Positions 13,801 to 24,784 of a stretch of 45,616 nt of DNA are shown in pieces. The stretch comes from Saccoglossus kowalevskii. Its lineage: Eukaryota; Hemichordata; Enteropneusta; Harrimaniidae. The stretch lies in NCBI RefSeq assembly GCF_000003605.2, contig NW_003107587.1:530559-576174 (forward strand). Direction: 5' to 3'. Position 1 is the stretch's first letter. Each line of letters opens with the position of its first letter. The translations under genes were made by a program, and so were the position numbers. Below the pieces are notes generated by a model. That model ran no database searches and was not told where the DNA came from. It worked only from the letters and a program-made list of their open reading frames with translations.

Positions 13801-16800
13801 TTTTCAACCCCCGTTACCATCTGTTTCAGTTAAATGTCGTAGAAAACAATAAATTAATTATTTCTGACATTGCCCATGTGTATTACTTTTATTTTGCCCA
13901 GGAGATTGCCTCACTTTTGGAAATTTAAGTTATTATTAATGATGCAATTAATAATTGAAATGATTAACAGTTGAAGTGTATGCCAAATATATATTAACAG
14001 TGGGTGAAAAAGAAACCAATCGGTCCAGGCATCTTCCTCCGTAATTGATTAAGGTAGACATCACAGGTGTCTTCTCATATAAGAAAAGTATACCCATGAT
14101 ATTTGTACGTTCATACTACTCAATCGTCAAGCCCCTTAACTTATGACATATAGTTACATCACAAAGTCATACTATGCATACTGACTCGGTAACCAATTTA
14201 GCTCTTTTCAATGATAATTGAGTTCAAATGGTCAGATTGCCACAATTCCCGTGACAATCATACTTTTAAATCTACACTGGAGCTCAAACCCGTTCACATA
14301 CGAGATTGGTTTTCAGTACTAGATAAGACAGCGTGTAATGTTAGGAAATTGGAGTTGGTATTCATGTTCACGGAACAGAAATTAAACACTTATGTCTCCA
14401 CTAATTGATCATCGATTGAAACCGTTGCTAAGGCTACACAACATGTAAATGATTTTAAGATCTGAAATATTTATCTGTGTAGATTATTCCATACCAGGGG
14501 GACATGACAGTTACCAGGAGCACATGACAGTATTATAACACACATATCCATAGTATAATATCACAGTCTACTTGGACTCTCGTATTATCTTAACAATAGA
14601 TCGTAATAGGATTATAACCAGAAAATAGAAAGTACCTGCCTAAAACTTTATCAAAATGAAATGTAGCAGTACTATCGTTTTTTGTTGATTATGTATGTAC
14701 ATTGTGTAATTTATTGGTAATTTCCAATCATAATTGGACAGATTTGTAGAAATGTTGCTTGTCAAATGACATTGTTTATACGTCTATATTGTGGAGTGCC
14801 TGTCAAAAAGGACAGGTTGACAGGTTGCTGGCTAAATGCCTGAATCGTATTTTGTGTAGGGGAAACACGTATTGTTTTCGTTGTTTTGTCACATATTACA
14901 AACAAGATATAAGACATTCAACCAGTACTTTATGTCATTTTCCATTCTCCAAAGATTTCCCTAATTTCTGAACGTAAGAAACAAGAATTTTCCATTATTT
15001 AACATGTATTGATAAGAATCTTACGAGCTAAGTAGTTGCATTCTGTAAATGGAAACGTTTTACAATTTAGTCTTGTCCCAGGGTAATATGTATATTTCAG
15101 TAACAATCTAGTAAGTAGATCACATTTGTGGGTCACATTTTATAAACCGGAAGTTGCATCTCGAGAGAAAACATATATAACACTATTTCTTCTAAATGTT
15201 ATGGAAGTTCCATAACAGTTAATTGTTTGTTATAATGTACGAATTGTTATGACCAGTATTATTTGTTTACGCCAATTACTCATATATATATCATAATCAT
15301 TTGGCAAAACAGTTTAGATTGTAATGCGTCTAAATCAAGTTGACCACATGCATTTTTGACAAGCGCATTTCAAATATACTACTGGTTCATGAATTTAGCA
15401 AGACAGGTATTTATTCCAGTTTACAGTTTCATTTACTTCAGTAAAATTATTCCAAACAATCTGTATATTGAGATACGGCCATTGAATACATTCACTATGA
15501 CAGTACAACCACTTAAGTTTAAACCATGTTACGCTACGTTTGACTTTGCTTTGAGTTTACGTAATTACCAGAGCACTGACACGTGTAAATAAACTGCACG
15601 GCGGTAGAAATGCACTACCCGTTCAGGTTTGATTCCGATCTATGTCACCATCAGGTTACGTGCCTCAAAGTATGAACTGGTTACCGGTTAATTATAATTT
15701 GATCTGATCACAGTTGTTCCTTTCAATTCGATTCTGAGTGCGACACCCGATCTTTTGATTTATTGCTTATTTCTAAATCGAAGCACGTTTTCCTTGAGTA
15801 ATTAATATATTTCCTTAACTCACACTTTTTCTATATCTGAAGCGCATGTTTGGATTCACTGATCCTGTTCAATTATTGAAAATCAACCGAATTTGCTCAG
15901 AGATTGTATAAAGTGCTTATGTACTACTTTGTGTAAAACCTATATGTTTCACGTACAGTAACACGTGAGCTCTGGTTGAAGCGTTCAAAAAAAGGAATAC
16001 ACGATTGAAGCCACTGAGATATTGCTGTACAATCAAGGGATGCGATAATTATTTTTATAAATGCAGTTTATGGTTAGTTAGTCTATACCAGTTTTCTTCC
16101 GAAATTGAGCTACAAATCAAATTGTCGTTGATTAGCAAATTAAAAACTAATTAAATTAAAGCATTGCAAACCTGGATCGAAAACGAATCAAAATCGTCCC
16201 AGCAAGGACACAAATTCTCTCAGACTGAATGCCAATTTTCGATCAGAACGGTCCATTATTTTGTGGTGTTGATGTTTAAATACACATGAAGTCGCTATAT
16301 GTCTCAAGAAGTTTTGGAATGTCCCTTTTTTTTAAATCTCGAATTTCGTTATGTTTTGTTTTATTCGCCGGCATTTGCGTCGCTAACTCTGTGGCAAACA
16401 CAACGACGAGAGCGAGGCTGCCAACATTTTGCATATGAATAGATTAGAACGTCGCGTTAACCAATCATTGCACAAAATTAAAATTAAGTCACCGTTCTTA
16501 TGCGCACCCATACCAACCTCTTGCATGAAGTGGTTTCAACTTTCCTGGCGAAGTTATTTTCGCTCGTGAAAACACGGCCGCCGAGTAAACCGCATCACTC
16601 GTGAAAATAACCCCATAGCGCCAGGGTGAGGATATTACATTCTGTCATGTTATTATATTCATGAAGTATCGGTTAGAATCGACGAAGTAGAGTGTTATTG
16701 TGAATGTTAAAACGTGCGCACTGTGTTATTTATATGTACTAGTAATACAAACGATATGCACTGTGAAAATGGGGAGAGCACCAAGGCAATTCAAGAAAAG

Positions 16801-17080
16801 TTAATAAAATATGTTGAAAAACAGATGTTCTAAAGATTGAAATGTGTTGATCAATAGTAAACCAATACATAACATATAAATCACATTGAATTTGTGTTAA
16901 AGTTATATTAATCGCTCGTAAAAATGACACTATTACGACAAAATAGCGTACATTTGTACATGGTTTGAGATATATCACACTAATCTGTTTTCCTGTGTTC
17001 ACGGAATAATAATAGTAATATTTTGCGCCCTGCTTAATATATCTATACATCAGACTCAGTCGTGAAATATGGTCAAAATA
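10870..17080. other. No supportable gene; AT-rich non-coding sequence
   Basis: No coding exon recognised. Small open frames (13036-13257, 14211-14408, 14759-14971, 15356-15592 on plus; 16739-17050 on minus) have no family signature. An NRF1-like palindrome is at 12644-12655. Confidence 0.55.
12644..12655. promoter_or_regulatory. NRF1-type palindrome TGCGCATGCGCA
   Basis: A second exact copy of the NRF1-type 12-mer. CpG is otherwise sparse around it. No transcript start is identified nearby. Confidence 0.35.
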
Positions 17081-17086
17081 GGTCTA

Positions 17087-17216
17087 TATATTATATTATA
17101 TTATATTATATTATATTATATTATATTATATTATATTATATTATATTATATTATATTATATTATATTATATTATATTATATTATATTATATTATATTATA
17201 TTATATTATATTATAT
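17087..17216. repeat. (TATAT)26 pentanucleotide microsatellite
   Basis: 130 bp of uninterrupted 5-bp period. The YYIIL-type peptides read through it are artefacts. Confidence 0.97.
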
Positions 17217-17507
17217 GCAATGGATATCGTACGCACCATATAGATAGTGCGTTTATACTAATCAACCGTGGTCACCTTTAAGTTATCGTATTTCCTGGTA
17301 CTGGCTATGATGGTACGTGTGTTCTTTTAATATTAGTGATTTTCTCATGAAGGAATATTGTGTATACATTTTTTTCTGTCACTTGCTGACTGACCTAATA
17401 CCATTACGTGCTTTAAGAAAAACCTGTTAAACATTTTCGTAATAGATGTTTCAAATGATCTCAGAAAAAGGTGCAAGTTCACTGGTTTACTACGTTAGCG
17501 ATATCAA

Positions 17508-17585
17508 TTAAAGCACCAGTTGTTGCGCCGTATCGTATGGGTTTCATACAACGCATGTAAAATACATTGTTTATTTACAATTTAT
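17508..17585. mobile_element. TTAA-family MITE, left half only
   Basis: It starts TTAAAGCACCAGTTGTTGCG and includes GCATGTAAAATACATTGTTT and ATTTACA, which match the body of the complete copy at 27265-27397. The right inverted repeat is missing, so this is a truncated copy. Confidence 0.65.
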
Positions 17586-17650
17586 CAAGGAAAGAAAAAT
17601 AAATAAATTTTTACCTTTTTAAAGTTTTAGACAGCTATTAGCGATCAAAA

Positions 17651-17861
17651 TACTGTAAAACACATTGAAATAGCTACATGCCATTTTGGCGAATTTAACT
17701 CAATACATGAATTAACAAAATCTTAATTTAGCTAAAATGCAAACAATCTCATTGCGATCATATATTTTATTCTAAATTAGCGACATCTTGAATTAGCGAA
17801 ATTACAGGTTAGCTAAATTAGCTAAAATGAGATGCTAGCTAAAAACAGGTATTTTACAGTA
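17651..17861. mobile_element. MITE with TACTGTAAAA termini (211 bp)
   Basis: It begins TACTGTAAAA and ends TTTTACAGTA, perfect 10-bp terminal inverted repeats. The interior contains many AAATTAGCGA and TTAGCTAAA motifs. It shares its ends and the TTAGCGAAATT motif with the elements at 43413-43601 and 45427-45569. No clear target-site duplication is visible. Confidence 0.75.
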
Positions 17862-18297
17862 GAATGTCACATTATATGAAACAGCAATGTTTTCTCCCAC
17901 AACGTTCAAAATTGTTAGTAACCTCCCTCTCTCCCGCTTGTCAGAAATCGCTTGTAGAATAATTAAAATACGTTTTGTTATGATATACACGATCTGTATT
18001 CCAACATATCGCCCTTGGTGGTAACACGTCTGGGCAAGTTTTGTCAACCTCCGGATTCGAGTGTTTTAACCACAATATCCATGGTGGCAGAAACGATTGA
18101 TTTTAATTATTCACGCTCTACAAAAGCACCGTAAGATTGTTTGCTATTTTCAAATACGAGTATGTATCTACATTACAAGGTATTCGCACCAGGTGAAGTT
18201 ATTCATTCAACTATGGATTGCATCAAAGCCTGATATATTCTTATCATACATTGTTGTTGGCTACTGGAGCAACTCTTTACGTGGGCGTGAATTTCAT

Positions 18298-18440
18298 TTG
18301 ATGGCGCCATGGAAAGTTGAACATAGAACATTACACTCACAAGAACCCCTTGAGCAAGCAGTCAATGCGAAATAAAAGCGTGACGGCAGCATTCGTGCAC
18401 CAGTATTACCGGCGCCTTTTTATCAATCACAAAATGCTCC
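18298..18440. repeat. Diverged dispersed repeat, copy 1
   Basis: Shared blocks in the same order: TTGATGGCGCCATG, CCTTGAGCA, GTCAATG, TGCACCAGTAT and GGCGCC. The partner copy is at 19175-19340. Both begin and end with GGCGCC-type palindromes. Open frames here are not preserved in the partner. Confidence 0.7.
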
Positions 18441-19174
18441 CTCAAGAAAAAGAATCCCCCGCATTTGGTACAATTACATTTCGAGCGAATGCAATTTTGT
18501 AATAAGTTTTCAACAAGTCGCTTTTTGTCCTCAGATTGAAAACATTATGGTATTGTAAAAAAAAAATATTTTATATTTTGTTATGTTCCGAGTTTGGAAC
18601 TAACTGAATGATACAGATGTGTTACCATATTCATTTCATATGACAATTTAATGCTTTTTTCATTCGAAATATCGGTAGATCATCAAAACAAATAAATAAA
18701 ATGTCTGTGCCCTGTCAGATATATGACAGCTTATATTGATTCAAAAATTTTAAATGATAACAATTATTTCATGGAATGGGGCTTCAACCTTTATTCTTAT
18801 TGACAATTTAACAAATGTCCATGTTTTTTTAATGTTTCCGACAATTTTCCTCTTAACAATTATTTCGTACTGTAACAAAAAGTTATGACTTTTCATCAAT
18901 ACTATATAATACTCTTGAACAAAAACCTTATTCAAATAAGTCAACAAGATAATAAAACGTGGTGTTTCGAAATAAATCTCAAACAATACTTGAAAAATGT
19001 CACTAGTTACTCTAAAGAATGCTTCAAGTAGAATGTCTACAAATAGCCTGCGAACATTAACCAGTAATGCCATTGGGAATACATTTTTCAAAATATTTCA
19101 TTTGCATAAATTATTCAGAGTATGATGTAAATCGATCATTCAATGTCTTTGTCTGTTGAGTCATTCTATCTCAA

Positions 19175-19340
19175 TTGATGGCGCCATGATAAATTAGCAT
19201 ATACAATTTCATACATCGGTGTAGTTTGAAGTATGTGCCTTCAGCAAACCCTTGAGCATCCATTCAATGTCAAACAAATGTACAATACGGTAAAATGTGT
19301 GCACCAGTATGGTCGGCGCCGTTTTACCGATCTAAATCCC
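19175..19340. repeat. Diverged dispersed repeat, copy 2
   Basis: Partner of 18298-18440 in direct orientation about 0.88 kb away, with indels between the shared blocks. It could be an old segmental duplication or two insertions of one short element. Confidence 0.7.
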
Positions 19341-19540
19341 TACTCGAGACAAAATAGTTCGTCTTTGGATAATACTATGGCGAAATTACCTTTTAATCGA
19401 ATACGAATATAGTTTGGCAAAATGAAAAATAATATTCATTTGATTAAATATTTAAATGTATGTAGAGTTGGTCACTGAGGAACCAATAGACTTTCACACC
19501 TTTTCTATGCATGGATATTTCATAATATATTCATGTAAAT

Positions 19541-19625
19541 TTGTATGTGCAAACTGCAAGTGCTAAAAATATGGTGCATTTAGTTACAGAAAATATGTTG
19601 CGTGTTTGTGACAAAGCTCTGTGAC
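19541..19625. repeat. Dispersed repeat, copy 2 (partner at 10636)
   Basis: TTGTATGTGCAAACTGCAAG, TGCTA and GTGCATTT match the copy at 10636 with two substitutions in the first 25 bases and gaps beyond. Confidence 0.6.
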
Positions 19626-19999
19626 CATATTAATGTCACAATAACAGTATGGCGTTAACCGCCAACGTCACGTCCGTTATAGAATGAATCTTGGCCAGTG
19701 GCGCTGGTCTTCCAATTGAGTCGGTGACATACTGACCCAGGCTACCGTCGCACATTATGATCCTGAAAATTCTTCTTCAATTATAGACCCACTGTAATGA
19801 GGAATGTGTAATATACATATCTCGTTTTTATTTTGTTAAGTTCAAACACGTTCAAAACACGTTGCCAGGTGTTTAGGTAGTTGGCAACCATTGAAATAGA
19901 TCACACTGAACTAATTGTCGCTCAAACAAATTGTCAATTTTCAATGAAAATGGAGATAGTTTTAAATATTTGCCGTTGATTACTATAATCGTAAAAATT

Positions 20000-20035
20000 T
20001 AACCGTATTGCCATGGAAATAGTATGTTTATGCAT
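20000..20035 (+). repeat. 36-bp exact direct repeat, copy 1
   Basis: A 36-base segment containing CCGTATTGCCATGGAAATAG is identical to 20196-20231. The two copies bracket the TA microsatellite. Confidence 0.92.
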
Positions 20036-20066
20036 CTATAGAGTTGTATTCGGTTAAATACAGTGA

Positions 20067-20069
<3 letters not shown>

Positions 20070-20139
<70 letters not shown>
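20070..20139. repeat. (TA)35 dinucleotide microsatellite
   Basis: 70 bp of perfect TA alternation, a likely cruciform and length-variable site. Confidence 0.97.
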
Positions 20140-20140
<1 letters not shown>

Positions 20141-20195
20141 TTGCATTGTGGTTAGGAATTCATAGATTTTAAGATGATATTATGGAACGAGGCTT

Positions 20196-20231
20196 TAACC
20201 GTATTGCCATGGAAATAGTATGTTTATGCAT
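20196..20231 (+). repeat. 36-bp exact direct repeat, copy 2
   Basis: Identical to 20000-20035, offset by 196 bp. Confidence 0.92.
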
Positions 20232-21078
20232 TTTTACAGACAGTTAATAATGAAAATAATGAATTGAGTCAAAGCAACAACATAATATTATGCAAATCGA
20301 GTTTAAGTCAACAACACGAATAATTTTAACATATTCATAATAGTTGACATACATAGCTGACACAAAAATGCTTCAAAAACGGATTTTCGCAAATGATAAT
20401 AAATGATTGATCAGTATTGCAACTGAGGATATAATTCTAATAATATTCCAATTACGGTAGATGGAATTGTATTGATCACATTTCTGTCGTATGTAACTAC
20501 GAAGTTGAGCTCATAAAAATGTTAAACTAATTTGCGATTTCAGGTGATGTGTTATCAGAATCGCAAACATTTTTAATTGTCTAGTATATGTAAATTATGT
20601 CAATAAAGTTAGTATTTGTGTTATATAATACTCGAATATGCAAATTGGCTTCTATATAATTACTAGACCAATAGTTGATATACTTCCATTTTAATTTTAA
20701 TCGTTATAAACACGATTGATGTAACAAAAATAGAAGTATGTTAATTTATTTAATTATTTTCTATAGATATAATGCACGGTCAAATGTGATTAGATATAGT
20801 TGTGGTAAGATGCATCTAAATAATTATAAACATATCATTCTGCATGACATACATACTATATAGAGTGTATAGATTTAATTTATTCAATTTATGCAAATAC
20901 AGAATAAAGATAAATATAAGAACAATTCAACATAAAAACCAAATAACATAAATTGTGTTCTGGAACGAGAAACCATCCATAAGTTGTAACATACGAGCAA
21001 GCGGCGTTTGTGTAATATATTTCCCCTTTTGACGCGCTATCATGTCTAATGCCTAGTTATGGCTTTGTCATAAGATTT

Positions 21079-21250
21079 AGTCTAGTAGCCAAGGCCAGTA
21101 TTTTTTGAGTTCGTGGTCCCCTCCTGGCATTTTTATTTTGATTATTGGATGTGATAGTACATCTATTACCGTCATCATTTTTGGTGGATGTCATAACAAT
21201 TGTCGCATATTTAATTAGTTATAACACCTTGAGCCCCGCCCCCCCCCCAC
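21079..21250 (+). repeat. Left terminal inverted repeat of the 2.4-kb element
   Basis: Starts AGTCTAGTAGCCAAGGCC and runs to the poly-C tract before ACATTTACATCC. It pairs with 23346-23521. Confidence 0.8.
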
Positions 21251-21329
21251 ATTTACATCCAAAAGCCACTTTTTAGTCTATGCCTGCGACTGTGTATATA
21301 TACAATCATTATTACCTCTTTTATTTCTG

Positions 21330-22300
21330 CATTCAGAATAAGTGATGCTCTAATAAGAACAGCAGTCTTGTCATCAATGTCAAGCACTGGTGCATCAACA
21401 TTTAACACTGCATCTGCAGTAACCTCTGTTAAGGACTCTACAGCCCTTCCGGTGATACTGTCACTGGCAAAAACAAGCTCACTTTTGTTTCTTGATTCAG
21501 GTCTGTGGAAGGAAATTAGTGTACCATAATGCTGTAGAAGACGCTTTTTACTCTACCAGACCTGTAGTTGTGTGCTTCCACATTAAATGTGCATAGGATT
21601 TGTCGATACCTATCTCGTATATTTGTCAGTTCATATACATGGTGCAGCTGAAAAAGTCCAACATCAATTTCGAATAGCAGCATACTAAATGCTTTGCTGT
21701 ACTCATTTCTTGTTTCACCATCAGAACTTTTGATGCGAGCAAGGTGATCTGTAGATGTAAAAGTTTGATAGCATTTCTTATGGTACTTTCCCTCATATGC
21801 TATAAGATCATAATCTCCTAGTCGATGCTTAACAATTTCATCATTCCGTAGCTCAGCAGCATTTCGTAGCTTTTCTCCTGCCTGGTAAGACAGAATCTGA
21901 CAAAGTGTCTTTCCTTACTTTCCACAAATCAAACAGTTTTGGCACATAGGGTCAGATTCTAGAGCAGATCGAGTGAACCTAACTTGAACTCGGTTGAAGG
22001 AGATGAGACTGTTTCTGCTTAATGCGATTGAGCTTTTCTTGACTCGTGAATATTGAGTAACAATCTTTGTGCCATTTTGCCCCATATTCAAGAAGAGTGT
22101 CAATATCTTGTTCCAAACGCTTTGATGGCTCTTTATCACACCTGATTTCTATGGCAGCTTTTCCCTTTTTCACACCGTAAATAGTACCACATCGTAAGGT
22201 TTTACTTTTACTTTGACAAAAAAATACATCTTGACCAATCTGTTGACTTTCTAGCTTTTTTAGCAGCGGGAGCTTGTCCTATTGGTACGAGTCCCTCCAT
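21330..22300 (-). pseudogene. Degenerate transposon-borne gene, protein with duplicated Cys/His motif
   Basis: Seen: the minus-strand frame opens with ATG at 22300 (MEGLVPIGQAPAAKKARKST, DWSRCIF). It loses frame near 22230, resumes around GVKKGKAAIEIRCD, and reaches YGAKWHKDCYSIFTSQEKLN. It shifts again near 22000 into CQNCLICGK, followed by an in-frame TAA. It continues RNAAELRNDEIVKH, YHKKCYQTFTSTDHLARIK, RYRQILCTFNVEAHNYR, then one more frameshift near 21560 before HYGTLISFHRPESRNKSEL and NAEIKE. Two modules each end in (W/Y)HKxCYxxFTS, the first with an upstream Cys and the second preceded by CxNCLxC, suggesting paired metal-binding units. From memory, similar unnamed proteins are abundant in invertebrate genomes. 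At least three breaks make it nonfunctional. Function unknown. Confidence 0.75.
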
Positions 22301-22649
22301 CTTGTTGGTAATTCACAGACTGTATGGTAATTTTTAGAGGTTTCTGAAGTTCTGACAAAGCAGAAATAGTGTAATATGTTTTAGGACATTCTTCTTCGTT
22401 TGCAGCATTGTATAAACATTGTTATCTTTAATGCTTACTATAAATGTGTATCTAATATATAAAGATTGTGAACAGTTCATTTTTTCAATAGAAATAAATA
22501 CCGACCTGATATACAGAAAATCATCTACAATATACTTCTATTGTCTTTGTGTATTCACTGCAAATCCAGCTAACTGGGAAATGGTGAGATTTCTTGTTGG
22601 ATGAGTGTTATCAAGGGTAGATAACTAAAGCAACTGAATGTAAAGCAAC

Positions 22650-23521
22650 TGAACGATCTTGGCAATTATCAACCCTGTTGGTAGAAATCCTCATGAATCA
22701 CATTAAATGGCAAAATGTATAGTTTAAATATTGTGCAAAAAAAATGGACCTTGTTTAGGTTAAAGAAACAAAATCTCCTGGAGCAAAACATTATATTAAT
22801 CGCAATTTTGTTCAAACGCACATATCTGCGTCCCTTCGCGTACTCATTAGAATTGCGTTCCACATATTTAAATCTACAAGATGAGATTTGCATGGGATCT
22901 TGGCTTCATGACTATACACAAGGCTGTGTATCTCACTGACCCCAAGTTATCCACTCCCTGGTATTGATAATGTCTTTGACAATGCTCGAAAATGTAACAA
23001 CTCAATTTCTAGTTTGAGTGCAGATTTCAAGATGCAAAAAATAAATCCAGCTCAGTATCTCTTAATTTATATGAAAAAAAATAACGGACACGTCTGTTAG
23101 TATTTCTTAAAGGTTGGTTTTGGTAACATTTGTGTTCATCGGAGATCATATGTAGTTGTTAGCTGAAAATTTAAAATGGCCGCCAGTTATGTGAACTTTG
23201 ACCTAAATTACTAATTTTTCATAACCATATATTAGAAAACTTCAAACTACTCCATTAAGATTTGGTCACTTGTGAAGCCACAGGAGAAGAAAATACAAAT
23301 AAACACTCACATGCCTTTTCACAAAACCATTCATTTTGATGAAATTAGGGGGCGGGGTCAAAAGTGTCATAACTCATTAAATATTCAATATTTTTCCTGG
23401 CATCCACCAAAAATAATTAGGATAAGAAGTGTACTTTCATGTCCACTGGTCAAAATAAAGTTGCCCGGAGGGGACCACGAACTCATTATCTAGGGCCCTT
23501 TTCCAAATTGGCTACTAGACT
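22650..23521 (+). repeat. Long direct repeat, copy A (right part of the 2.4-kb element)
   Basis: About 870 bp, from GAACGATCTTGGCAATTATC to the right TIR, recurs in the same orientation at 24785-25701. Small open frames on both strands (22669-22893 minus, 22715-22939 plus) are largely preserved in copy B, but indels change their ends. Confidence 0.92.
23346..23521 (-). repeat. Right terminal inverted repeat of the 2.4-kb element
   Basis: Read on the minus strand it starts AGTCTAGTAGCCAATTTGG and continues through GTTCGTGGTCCCCTCCGGGC to the CCCCGCCCCC tract. Confidence 0.8.
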
Positions 23522-23782
23522 ATTATTATAAATTGAGTAATTCACACTGCTGAAACACGGTTACTGAAAAAGAGCATCCATAGCTGAAAATAACGTTTAC
23601 TGTGTGTATTTAGCAGTTTTTTTCAGCAAACAATGTGTGCTATTAAGTAATGTGAAATTTGTTATAATGAGTAATGTGAAATACATAAAATAAAATATTA
23701 TATACAAATATAAGTGTTGTTATTTTGTGGAGTGATATGGTAGATGTGATTGTGCATGGTGGATGTCTGCTCGATATGATAA

Positions 23783-23940
23783 AATAACACATTGACATTC
23801 GGCCAATATCACGATTTGTTGTCTGCGCTCGGGCTGTTGATCAAGACTTCGGTTCTGGCATCATCAATATTATGGTCATGACCACCATCCCTTGGGCAGG
23901 CAACAAATCGTGATATTACCCTTCATGAACATGTGTTATT
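23783..23940. mobile_element. Fold-back MITE (158 bp)
   Basis: Long inverted repeats: outer AATAACACAT / ATGTGTTATT and inner AATATCACGATTTGTTG (23805-23821) / CAACAAATCGTGATATT (23901-23917), a perfect 17-bp match. The loop contains GCGCTCGGGCTG and CATCATCAATATTATGG. It could fold into one large hairpin. No coding capacity. Confidence 0.85.
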
Positions 23941-24187
23941 ATTTAAATAGCAATACCAGTGGATTGTATGACGTCATTCAAGTTACAGAAGATTATTCGC
24001 GATAATGTATCCCATTATTGAGCAGCAATGCCCCGTGCCATGGATATGAATGTTGTTTTCGAAATTAAGGAGGAACTATTTAAAAGGGAGGGAAATTATT
24101 AGACAACAAGTATTTGATACTAAAATCGGTATCAAATAAAATGTCCTATTGCCATTAACAGCGGATTTCAATATGGAAATCAGACAA

Positions 24188-24277
24188 CTATGTAAGGGCA
24201 TCGTAGACTACTCTGTATAGTACGCTGAAGAACTTTCGGTTGAAGCGTTCTGCTTCTAGATTCCGCGACTGATGCGC
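24188..24277 (-). pseudogene. Possible integrase-like fragment cut by the assembly gap
   Basis: In one minus-strand frame it reads AERFNRKFFSVLYRVVYDAL and in another SASVAE just upstream. (K/S)ASVAERFNR resembles the motif of DDE integrases in Polinton/Ginger-type elements, here split by a frame change. Fewer than 30 residues are visible, so this is a weak call; chance similarity is the alternative. Confidence 0.3.
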
Positions 24278-24279
24278 TG

Positions 24280-24781
24280 NNNNNNNNNNNNNNNNNNNNN
24301 NNNNNNNNNNNNNNNNNNNNNNNNNNNNNNNNNNNNNNNNNNNNNNNNNNNNNNNNNNNNNNNNNNNNNNNNNNNNNNNNNNNNNNNNNNNNNNNNNNNN
24401 NNNNNNNNNNNNNNNNNNNNNNNNNNNNNNNNNNNNNNNNNNNNNNNNNNNNNNNNNNNNNNNNNNNNNNNNNNNNNNNNNNNNNNNNNNNNNNNNNNNN
24501 NNNNNNNNNNNNNNNNNNNNNNNNNNNNNNNNNNNNNNNNNNNNNNNNNNNNNNNNNNNNNNNNNNNNNNNNNNNNNNNNNNNNNNNNNNNNNNNNNNNN
24601 NNNNNNNNNNNNNNNNNNNNNNNNNNNNNNNNNNNNNNNNNNNNNNNNNNNNNNNNNNNNNNNNNNNNNNNNNNNNNNNNNNNNNNNNNNNNNNNNNNNN
24701 NNNNNNNNNNNNNNNNNNNNNNNNNNNNNNNNNNNNNNNNNNNNNNNNNNNNNNNNNNNNNNNNNNNNNNNNNNNNNNNNN
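24280..24781. other. Assembly gap (502 N)
   Basis: Unknown bases. Frames that read through it are meaningless. The gap sits just upstream of copy B of the long repeat, so the missing part of that element may lie inside it. Confidence 0.99.
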
Positions 24782-24784
24782 AAA

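Larger units (their letters stand above)
21079..23521. mobile_element. DNA-transposon-like element with imperfect TIRs of about 170 bp (2.44 kb)
   Basis: The left arm (21079-21250) and right arm (23346-23521) are inverted copies. Both read inward AGTCTAGTAGCCAA, later GAGTTCGTGGTCCCCTCC, TTTATTTTGA, TTTTTGGTGGATG, and finish in a CCCCGCCCCC tract. The arms differ by indels, so the insertion is old. The interior holds a broken minus-strand gene (22300-21330) and a region (22650 onward) also present at 24785-25701. I see no clear target-site duplication, so the superfamily is unassigned. Confidence 0.8.

Noticed and set aside
17062-17281. Two YYIIL-repeat open frames
   Set aside because: Direct translation of the TATAT microsatellite.
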